Source of the DNA: Rhizobium sp. G21
GTDB lineage: Bacteria > Pseudomonadota > Alphaproteobacteria > Rhizobiales > Rhizobiaceae
Direction of reading: 5' to 3'
Assembly: GCF_014158035.1 (NCBI RefSeq)
Contig: NZ_JACFXW010000003.1
Location: forward strand, 209,850-273,849
Length of the DNA stretch: 64,000 bases
In this document: one piece after another, positions 57,650 to 64,000 of the stretch
Layout of the letters: each line of letters starts with the position of its first letter
Position numbering within the stretch: position 1 is the first letter of the stretch
The notes under the pieces: model-generated
The model's input: only the letters and a program-made list of their open reading frames with translations
Database searches by the model: none
What the model was told of the DNA's origin: nothing
Program-made: the position numbers and the translations under genes

Positions 57650-58991
57650 TCAACGCGCCTCCTCCGCGCGGAACACTGCCTCGGCCAGCGAGAACAGCAA
57701 CGCGTCGGTATCGGGCGGCGTCGAGATTTGAATGGATGCGGGCAGGTCGCCCGATGTCGGCAAAGGCATAGCGAGCGCCGGAAGACCGAAGAAATTCGCC
57801 CAGCGACGGAAGCTGCCGCCTGCCGGGCCATACGGCGTCCATGTGTCGCCGACGACGGTCATCTCGTCGGACAGGGCGCGGCGCCAGGCCGGGCGCGACG
57901 GGCGCGAGCACGAGGTCGACCGACGACATCAGCTCCAGAAACTCCACGCGCGCCTGGCGGCGCAACATCAACGCGCGCTCATAGGCGGCGGAGGAGATGG
58001 CGCGACCGCCTGCCGCGAAGTCGCGCACGGCAGATCCGACAGCGTCCGGGGCGGCCTCGATGCGATCGGCATAGGAGGCTGCGAACTCGTATTGCAGGAT
58101 AGTCAGGCCCGCGTCTTTGACCGCCCCGGCAAGAGGAAATGCAAGCGGAGTCAATCGCGCGCCCGCCGCCGTCAATGCGCGGAGGAGTCTTTCATGGGCC
58201 CCGGCCACGACCGGATCAACGCGGGAGGCATGAAGATCGGGACAGAGGCCGATGCGCAGCCCGGCAAGCGGGATCGTCTCTGCGCCTGGTGTTGCGCCCC
58301 CGAGGGCGGCGAAGTGAACGAGCCGCGCATCTTCTATGCTGCTCGCGATGGGCCCGATGACGTCGAGGCTCGGAGCGGTCGGTCGAACCCCGCGCGCGTC
58401 GACACGCCCGTTTGTCGGCTTGAACCCAACGAGGCCGGTCGCCGCTGCCGTCGAGCGGTTTGACCCGCCGGTATCCGTGCCCAGCGCTGCAAGGCAAAAG
58501 CCGGCGGCGACGGCGGCGGCCGAGCCGCTGCTGGTGCCCCCGGTTCCATGCGTTGGGTCCAAAGGATTGACGACCTTGCCGAACCATGGATTGTCGTGAC
58601 CGCCAGCCGTCAGCTCATGCAGATTTGTCTTGCCGACAATCACGGCTCCTGCGGCGCGAAGGTTGTGGATGCAGATGGCGTCGTCGGCAGCGACATGATC
58701 GCCGAACAGGCGCGAACCCGACGTCGTCGGCCAGCCCTTCACGTCGATGACATCCTTGACCGCAATGGGAATTCCATGCAGAGGCCCGCGCGACCGGCCG
58801 GATCGAAGCTCCGCTTCGAGAGCATATGCTTGTTCGAGAGCCTCCTCGCCGCCGACGAAGATCATCGCGTTGATCCGATCGTTGCTGGAGGCGATCCGCT
58901 CCAGGCAATCTTCAATGACGCGGACCGGAGACAGGCCAGCGTCGTAGCGCTGCTGTATCTCGGCAATCGACGGAGGAGTGTAGTCTGCCAT
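57650..58991 (-). CDS. Amidase-signature family hydrolase (frameshifted in this sequence)
   Basis: About 447 residues once repaired. Catalytic Lys in HGIPIAVKDVIDVKG (about 75), first Ser in GTGGTSSGSAAAVAAGFCLAALGTDTGGSNRSTAAATGLVGFKPTNGRV (cis-Ser GTSSGS and nucleophile Ser in GGSNR): the complete Ser-cisSer-Lys set. The C-terminal part after the break reads LSDEMTVVGDTWTPYGPAGGSFRRWANFFGLPALAMPLP. The break is at GGG 57874-57876, where one base less gives APRLSDEM. It hydrolyses an amide of the imported compound or a pathway intermediate. First gene of its operon; ATG at 58991. Confidence 0.85.
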
Positions 58992-59078
58992 TGCTTTCGG
59001 TCCATTTGCCGGTCCAAGCGACCTTCCTATGCAAGCTAACAGGAAGCTCGTAAGCGCCCTAATTCCGTGAAGCGCGCG

Positions 59079-59102
59079 GTTAATTACCAATTGTTATTAA
59101 CC
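59079..59102. promoter_or_regulatory. Inverted repeat upstream of the amidase operon
   Basis: GGTTAAT (59079-59085) and ATTAACC (59096-59102), perfect 7-bp arms around a 10-nt AT-rich centre, 88 nt upstream of the amidase start. A candidate regulator site, possibly for the LysR protein; it shares GTTATnAA with 52000-52008 and 52081-52088. Confidence 0.4.
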
Positions 59103-59481
59103 CGTCGACGCCAAGCGACACGGAGGCCGTTGGTCATCCGTCACCACGCGGTCTCGGTCCATGCCGGTCGGCGTCCTCGTTCCCAAGCTCCCTTCATTGT
59201 GAAAAGGGGCTGCCACAGGCATTCGCGACGGCGCGATTATCCGTTGGAAATCGGATGAGAAAACCGGGTCTCGGGAGGCATGGCTTTTCGCTGCGATCCA
59301 CACGCTGCATTGGTGGGAAATTCCTGCATCTGAAGGAAGCTTCCGTTGGCTCGTCGGTCATTCGAACTTTGGTCTCCCCGGAGGCTGATCTTTCAATGGT
59401 CGATGGATCAGGTGAACAGTGTGAAAAAGCAAGTGAAAATATATGGATATCAGATTTCTTACTTTTGCCCGAGCGCTGCGG

Positions 59482-59510
59482 TTGACAGATCGGGCCGCCT
59501 CATGATGACT
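59482..59510 (+). promoter_or_regulatory. Candidate promoter of the SorC-type operon
   Basis: Consensus -35 TTGACA (59482-59487), 17-nt spacer, and weak -10 ATGACT (59505-59510), 87 nt before the binding-protein start and immediately upstream of the 31-bp palindrome. Confidence 0.5.
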
Positions 59511-59516
59511 TTGAAA

Positions 59517-59547
59517 CAGCAGAAGTGAATTAATATCACATCTGCTG
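59517..59547. promoter_or_regulatory. 31-bp palindromic operator, probably for the SorC regulator
   Basis: Arms CAGCAGAAGTGA (59517-59528) and TCACATCTGCTG (59536-59547) match as inverted repeats at 11 of 12 positions, around the centre ATTAATA. It begins 6 nt after the -10 element, so it would cover the transcription start. The rest of the 58992-59596 gap holds no gene I can support. Confidence 0.65.
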
Positions 59548-59596
59548 AATTGCTGAGGAGGGCAATTCGTCTCTGTTTCAACCGGGAGGTTTTCCA

Positions 59597-60580
59597 ATGA
59601 ATACGCGTCGCCACTTCATCGCCGGTCTGATGGCCGCAGGATCGCTCGTCGCCGCTTTGGCCGTTTCCGCGCCAGCCTATGCCGAAGGCTTGAAAATCGG
59701 CTTCAGCCAGGTGACGCTGCAGTCGCCGTTCTATGTCCAGCTCAAGAACGGCGCCGAAGCCGCCGCCAAGGCGTCCGGCGACACGCTCGTCTTTCTCGAC
59801 GCCAATGGCGACGTAAGCAAACAGAACAACGACATCCAGGACCTGATCACCCAGGGCGTCGACGCGATCATCATCAATCCGGTCAATCCCGAGGCCGTCA
59901 CGCCTTCGCTCGAAGCCGCCGCTGCGGCGGGCATTCCGGTCATCACCGTCGACCGTCCGGTCAAGGGCGGCCAGGTCGTGGCCCATGTCGGCCGCGACAA
60001 CAAGGCGATGGGCAAACTGGTCGGCGAAGCGGTCGTCGCCCGTCTCAAGGCCGATGGCGTGACCAACGCCAAGATCATCGAAATCCAGGGCGACGCCGGC
60101 GGCGCCGTGATGATGGATCGTCGCGACGGTTTCCATGCCGCGATCGAAGGCTCCGGCCACACCATCACCGAAGGCCCCTATGCCGAATATATCCGCGCCA
60201 ACGCCGTGACCGCCATGCAGGACCTGCTGCAGGCCAATCCGGACGTGAAGGTGGTCTACGCGCACAATGACGACATGGCGCTGGGCGCCCTGCAGGTTCT
60301 CACCGAGAACAACCGCACCGACGTGCTGATCGCCGGCGTCGACGGCCTGTCGGAGGCGCTGCAGACCATGTCGGCGGGCAAGCAATATGTCGCGACCGCC
60401 CTCAATGATCCGCAATATCTCGGCGACGTCACCATCCAGGTGGCGCGTGAAGCGGCGGCCAAGAAATCTGTGCCGGCCTTCGTCGATGCCGGAACGTCGC
60501 TCGTGACGCCCGAAAACGTCTCGAAATTCCCGCATACGGCGCTCTTCGCCGAATATCGCCCGGAAATTCTCAAGAAGTAA
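59597..60580 (+). CDS. Periplasmic sugar/polyol-binding protein (RbsB-like)
   Basis: 327 residues. Signal peptide MNTRRHFIAGLMAAGSLVAALAVSAPAYAEG, twin-arginine-like at the start, cut after AYA. The mature part begins LKIGFSQVTLQSPFYVQLKNGAEAAAKASGDTLVFLDANGDVSKQNNDIQDLITQGVDAIIINPVNPEAVTPSLEAAAAAGIPVITVDRPV, a textbook ribose-type fold, with YAHNDDMALGALQVL near 230. First gene of an operon continuing with dehydrogenase, kinase and SorC regulator. No permease or ATPase follows before the window ends, so it either sits downstream of the regulator or is shared. Confidence 0.92.
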   Translation: MNTRRHFIAGLMAAGSLVAALAVSAPAYAEGLKIGFSQVTLQSPFYVQLKNGAEAAAKASGDTLVFLDANGDVSKQNNDIQDLITQGVDAIIINPVNPEAVTPSLEAAAAAGIPVITVDRPVKGGQVVAHVGRDNKAMGKLVGEAVVARLKADGVTNAKIIEIQGDAGGAVMMDRRDGFHAAIEGSGHTITEGPYAEYIRANAVTAMQDLLQANPDVKVVYAHNDDMALGALQVLTENNRTDVLIAGVDGLSEALQTMSAGKQYVATALNDPQYLGDVTIQVAREAAAKKSVPAFVDAGTSLVTPENVSKFPHTALFAEYRPEILKK

Positions 60581-60595
60581 CCTCCAAGCCAGAAC

Positions 60596-60618
60596 GGGAG
60601 GGGCGGATCGCTCCTCCC
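60596..60618 (+). other. Stem-loop after the binding-protein gene
   Basis: GGGAGG (60596-60601) and CCTCCC (60613-60618) with an 11-nt loop, 16 nt after the binding-protein stop. Weaker than the other binding-protein hairpins in the window but in the same position relative to its gene. Confidence 0.45.
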
Positions 60619-60676
60619 AACTCCCCTGCCGGTTGCCGCGCCGGCGGACCGTTTTTCATCGCCAAGGAATTGCCTC

Positions 60677-61699
60677 ATGCGCGCTGCCGTTCTCTATTCT
60701 CCCGGAGACATCCGCCTCGAAGATCGTCCCAAACCCACGCCGGCCGCCGGAGAGGTTCTGCTGCGCGTCGCCGCTGTCGGCGTCTGCGGATCGGATCTGC
60801 CGCGCATGCTGATCAAGGGCGCCCATCGCATGCCGATCATTTGCGGCCACGAATTCTCCGGCCGGATCGAGGAACTCGGCGCCGGCGTTTCGGGCTTCGC
60901 TCTCGGCGATCTCGTCACCGTCCCGCCGATGCTGCCCTGCGGCGTCTGCGACCAGTGCAGCACCGGCAATTTCTCCCGCTGCCGCAACTATGATTATTTC
61001 GGCTCCCGCCGTGACGGCGCCTATGCGGAATGGGTCTGCGCCCCGGTCGAGAACCTGCTCAAGGCTCCTGAAGGCTGCGATCCCCGCGCCGCCGCCATGG
61101 TCGACCCCGCCTCGATCGCGCTTCACGCCATCTGGAAGGCCGGCGGCGTGCGCATGGGCGATCGCGGCGCCGTGATCGGCTGCGGGCCGATCGGCCTCTT
61201 CGCCATCCAGTGGATGCTGTTGATGGGCGCCCGCGAGGTCGTGGCCGTCGATGTGTCCGAAGAGAAGCTGGAACTCGCGCGCCAGGCCGGCGCGACCCAT
61301 GCCTTCCTGTCCGACGCCGAGCTGCCGAAGGGGCTGCTCGCCGACGTCATCGTCGAAGCGGCGGGGCATCCCAGCTCGGTCAATGCGGCCGTGCGGCTGG
61401 CGGCGCCGGGCGGCCATGTCGTGTTCATCGGCATTCCCGTCGGCGATGTGCCGCTGACCAACGCCGCCTTCCAGCATTTCCTGCGGCAGGAAGTCTCTCT
61501 CCACGGATCCTGGAATTCCTTCGGCGCGCCTTATCCCGGTCCGCAGTGGACGGTGACGCTCGACAAGCTTGCGTCCGGCGCCCTGAAGTGGGAATTCATG
61601 ATCACCCATGAGTTGGGTCTCGAAGAGCTTCCGGCGATGTTCGAGACGCTCAAGACCGATCGCGGCCTGTTCTTTTCCAAGATCATGTTCCGGCCCTGA
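60677..61699 (+). CDS. Zinc-dependent alcohol/polyol dehydrogenase
   Basis: 340-residue medium-chain dehydrogenase. Catalytic zinc Cys in GVCGSDLPR (about 37), GHEFSGRIEELG (about 60), structural zinc cysteines CGVCDQCSTGNFSRC (about 90-104), and nucleotide motif GDRGAVIGCGPIGLFAIQWMLLMGAREVVAVDVSEEK. Closest in layout to sorbitol, galactitol-phosphate and threonine dehydrogenases. It probably oxidises a polyol to a ketose that the following FGGY kinase phosphorylates. Reading frame intact; 96 nt after the binding-protein gene. Confidence 0.9.
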   Translation: MRAAVLYSPGDIRLEDRPKPTPAAGEVLLRVAAVGVCGSDLPRMLIKGAHRMPIICGHEFSGRIEELGAGVSGFALGDLVTVPPMLPCGVCDQCSTGNFSRCRNYDYFGSRRDGAYAEWVCAPVENLLKAPEGCDPRAAAMVDPASIALHAIWKAGGVRMGDRGAVIGCGPIGLFAIQWMLLMGAREVVAVDVSEEKLELARQAGATHAFLSDAELPKGLLADVIVEAAGHPSSVNAAVRLAAPGGHVVFIGIPVGDVPLTNAAFQHFLRQEVSLHGSWNSFGAPYPGPQWTVTLDKLASGALKWEFMITHELGLEELPAMFETLKTDRGLFFSKIMFRP

Positions 61700-61758
61700 C
61701 GGAACGCCCCGGAGACAGGAGGCCGGGGCGCGGGAACGGGCAGGCAGGAGGAGGATAT

Positions 61759-63276
61759 ATGGCTCATATTCTGAGTTTCGATTTCGGCACCGGCGGCGTG
61801 CGTGCGGGTCTCTACGACACCGACCGGCAAAAGATGCTGGCCCAGGCGGACGCCGCCTACGCCACGCATTATCCCCGCGCCGGTTGGGCGGAGCAGCAGC
61901 CGCGCGAATGGCTCGCGGCGCTGCGGGCCGCGGGCCGCGCAGTGCTGGCCGAAACCGGCCGCCGCAGCGTCGACGCCGTCTGTGTGGCCACTACCGCCTC
62001 CACCGTGGCCGTCTGCGATAAAGACGGCGCGCCCCTGCGCGACGCGCTGTTGTGGATGGATTGCCGCGCCGACGCCGAAGCCCGCCAGACTGCGGAGTTT
62101 TCCCATTCCGTCATGCGGTTTTGCGGCGGCTCGGACGCCGTCGAATGGCTGGTGCCGAAATCCATGTGGCTCAAGCGCAATCAGCCTGACATCTGGGCTT
62201 CGGCGGACATCGTCTGCGAGGCGCTGGACTATATCAATTTCCATTTGACCGGAGAATGGACGGGGTCGCTGATGAACGCGGCCTGCAAATGGAATTACGA
62301 TAGCGACGCCCGCCGCTTCGTTCCTGAGATCTATGAGGCGTTCGGCATCCCCGAGCTCGCGGACAAGCTGCCGCAACGCATCGTTCCCGTCGGCGGCGTG
62401 ATCGGCCCCATGCGGGCCGAGATGGCGAGCGAGCTCGGGCTCGACAACAGACCGATCATCGCCCAGGGCGGCATCGACGCCCATATCGGCATTCTCGGCG
62501 CCGACACGGTGGAGCCGGGCGGCATGCTGTTCATCGGCGGGACCTCGATCGTGCAACTGGTTCAACTTGCCGAGGAGGCCGATGTCACGGCTTTCTGGGG
62601 GCCCTATCCCAATGCCTTGACGCCGGGCCGATGGCTGGTCGAATGCGGTCAGGTGGCCGCGGGCTCCATGCTCAACTGGCTGGCCTTCGACATGTTCGGC
62701 CTCGATCCCGCCGGCCACAAGGCGTTGATCGCCGAGGTCGCCGCCCATCCCGGCCGGTCCGATGGTCTGCTCGCGCTCGATTACATGATGGGCAACCGCA
62801 CCCCTTTCCGCGACGCGTCCCTGCGCGGGGCGATGATGGGACTGACCCTCGGCCATGGACGCGCCGACATCTATTCGTCGGCCGTCGACAGCCTGGCGTT
62901 GGGCTCCGCGAATGTGTTGTCGGTGCTGAAGGCGCGCGGGGTAGGGGTGGACCGGATCATGATGGCCGGCGGCATCGTCAAGAACGCCGCCTGGCTGCAA
63001 GCCACCGTCGATGCTCTGGGCATGCCGGTGCAGGTGGCGCGGGAGGACAATCTCAGCCTCATCGGAGCCACCGCCGCCGCCGCATCGGCGATCGGTGTCT
63101 ATTCGGATCTCCCGACCGCCGCGAAAAGCTGCGTCGCGCCCTCGACTGAGCTTCTCCCCGACCCTCGTCGCGCAGACTGGTATGCCGGCATGCTGCCGCT
63201 GTATCTCGAAGCGACCGAGGCGACCCGGCCGGTGCTGCACAAGCTGGCGGGACGCCAGATGAGGAGCGGGCAATGA
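61759..63276 (+). CDS. FGGY-family carbohydrate kinase (ribulokinase/xylulokinase-like)
   Basis: 505 residues. LSFDFGTGGVRAGLYDTDR (N-terminal phosphate loop), LLWMDCRADAEA, catalytic Asp in IAQGGIDAHIGILGADTVEPGGMLFIGGTS (about 238), and ATP site VDRIMMAGGIVKNAAWLQATVDALGMPV (about 400). Strong AGGAGGAGG before the ATG. Probably phosphorylates a ketose made by the dehydrogenase upstream. The stop TGA overlaps the ATG of the SorC gene (ATGA). Only distantly like the kinase at 1815, so not a duplicate. Confidence 0.92.
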   Translation: MAHILSFDFGTGGVRAGLYDTDRQKMLAQADAAYATHYPRAGWAEQQPREWLAALRAAGRAVLAETGRRSVDAVCVATTASTVAVCDKDGAPLRDALLWMDCRADAEARQTAEFSHSVMRFCGGSDAVEWLVPKSMWLKRNQPDIWASADIVCEALDYINFHLTGEWTGSLMNAACKWNYDSDARRFVPEIYEAFGIPELADKLPQRIVPVGGVIGPMRAEMASELGLDNRPIIAQGGIDAHIGILGADTVEPGGMLFIGGTSIVQLVQLAEEADVTAFWGPYPNALTPGRWLVECGQVAAGSMLNWLAFDMFGLDPAGHKALIAEVAAHPGRSDGLLALDYMMGNRTPFRDASLRGAMMGLTLGHGRADIYSSAVDSLALGSANVLSVLKARGVGVDRIMMAGGIVKNAAWLQATVDALGMPVQVAREDNLSLIGATAAAASAIGVYSDLPTAAKSCVAPSTELLPDPRRADWYAGMLPLYLEATEATRPVLHKLAGRQMRSGQ

Positions 63277-64000
63277 GCGCGCGTAATCCTTACACGGCCC
63301 GTCTGCCGATCAACGAACAGCGCGATCACCTGATGGTGCAGGTGGCGAAGCTCTATTACGATCTCGACCGGACACAATCCGATATCGCTGCCGAGCTCGG
63401 CCTGACGCGCTGGCAGGTGGGGCGTCTGCTCACTGAAGCCAAGGAGTCGGGCGTCGTCCGGATCGAAATCACCCCGCGCGCGGGGCGGCGAACCTCGCTG
63501 GAAATCGAATTGCAACGGCAGTTCGGCGTGCGCGAGGCGATCGTTGTGCCCACCGGCGAGATTGAGGATCCCAGCCTCATCATGGATAGCGTCGCGCAGG
63601 CGGCGGCCACCCATCTCGTCAGCCTCAATCCGCGTCCCTCCGTGCTCGGCGTCAGTTGGGGCCGCACCATGGCGGCGGTGGCGAGATCCCTGCCGAAGGA
63701 TTGGTGCCGCGGGTTGCAGGTGGTGCTGGTCAATGGATCGGCGGCGCTCAGGGCCACGACCACACGCAATTCCGCCGTCGCGGAGGAATTCGCGCAATCG
63801 GCCGGCGGCCAGGCGACGCTTCTGCCCGTGCCGGCGATTCTCGGTTCGAAATCGACGCGGATCGCGCTCGAACAGGACCCGATCATCGAGCGCGTCCTCA
63901 CTATGGCGGAGGAAGCGCCGGTGATCTGTTTCGGCCTCGGCGGCATGACGCATCAGTCCGTGCTGCTCGGCTCCGGCTATCTTGACGAGAGCGACATCGC
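63273..64000 (+). CDS. SorC-family transcriptional regulator (partial, runs off the right edge)
   Basis: 242 codons seen. N-terminal HTH (LMVQVAKLYYDLDRTQSDIAAELGLTRWQVGRLLTEAKESGVVRIEI, about 20-66), then the sugar-phosphate-binding SorC domain (LEIELQRQFGVREAIVVPTGEIEDPS, VLGVSWGRTMAAVARSLP, VICFGLGGMTHQSVLLGSGYL). SorC proteins sense a phosphorylated sugar, here presumably the kinase product. It overlaps the kinase gene by 4 nt. The 31-bp palindrome at 59517-59547 is its likely operator. Typical length is about 315 residues, so about 70 are missing. Confidence 0.9.
   Translation, partial: MSARNPYTARLPINEQRDHLMVQVAKLYYDLDRTQSDIAAELGLTRWQVGRLLTEAKESGVVRIEITPRAGRRTSLEIELQRQFGVREAIVVPTGEIEDPSLIMDSVAQAAATHLVSLNPRPSVLGVSWGRTMAAVARSLPKDWCRGLQVVLVNGSAALRATTTRNSAVAEEFAQSAGGQATLLPVPAILGSKSTRIALEQDPIIERVLTMAEEAPVICFGLGGMTHQSVLLGSGYLDESDI

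Overview
The window comes from a large repABC plasmid, megaplasmid or chromid of an alphaproteobacterium of the Rhizobiales (Rhizobium/Agrobacterium/Ensifer/Shinella-like). The evidence is the end of repB, the intergenic antisense RNA and a full repC at the left edge. A cyclic beta-1,2-glucan synthase (ndvB type), a truncated IS21-type element, and a row of ABC-uptake catabolic cassettes, most with their own regulator, also fit. The species cannot be named from sequence alone.

Layout. 1-1500: repB end, ctRNA, repC. 1782-11799: a sugar-type regulon with an FGGY kinase (+), then a minus-strand operon of ribose-type ABC transporter, phosphotriesterase-fold lactonase/hydrolase, creatininase-fold hydrolase and GntR/UTRA regulator, plus an unassigned TIM-barrel-like protein. 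Three matching 24-bp operators tie the three transcription units together. 11878-18152: polyamine/opine-type ABC transporter, cupin-XRE regulator and a histidinol-dehydrogenase homologue, with two matching operators. 18312-28712: sugar/sugar-acid catabolism with aldose epimerase, two SDR dehydrogenases, SMP-30 lactonase, two enolase-superfamily dehydratases, an ABC transporter and two FCD-type GntR regulators. 28912-37573: a decayed, mobile-element-scarred region around a methylated-amine module (MttB-like methyltransferase, TetR regulator, dimethylglycine-dehydrogenase/GcvT fusion, first codons of soxB cut by an istB fragment) and a few small rhizobial proteins. 37974-46413: cyclic glucan synthase. 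46668-58991: an opine-like amino-acid cluster with a three-part FAD/2Fe-2S dehydrogenase, a second DadA-like oxidase, RidA, polar amino-acid ABC transporter, ornithine-cyclodeaminase homologue, class V aminotransferase, LysR and amidase. 59482-64000: a SorC-regulated polyol/sugar operon (binding protein, zinc alcohol dehydrogenase, FGGY kinase, SorC regulator running off the edge), with a promoter and a 31-bp palindromic operator.

Fourteen genes are broken by 18 single or double base indels, nearly all in short homopolymers, while protein similarity continues in the next frame. The pattern looks like consensus sequencing error rather than mass gene death, so those genes are given at full length with the break marked. 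Real decay is limited to the 28.9-36.3 kb stretch.

The best candidate for an undescribed system is the GntR/UTRA regulon at 1.8-11.8 kb. It combines uptake, a TIM-barrel protein of unknown reaction, two ring-opening hydrolase folds and a kinase under one operator, and matches no pathway I can name. The amino-acid cluster at 46.7-59 kb is second.
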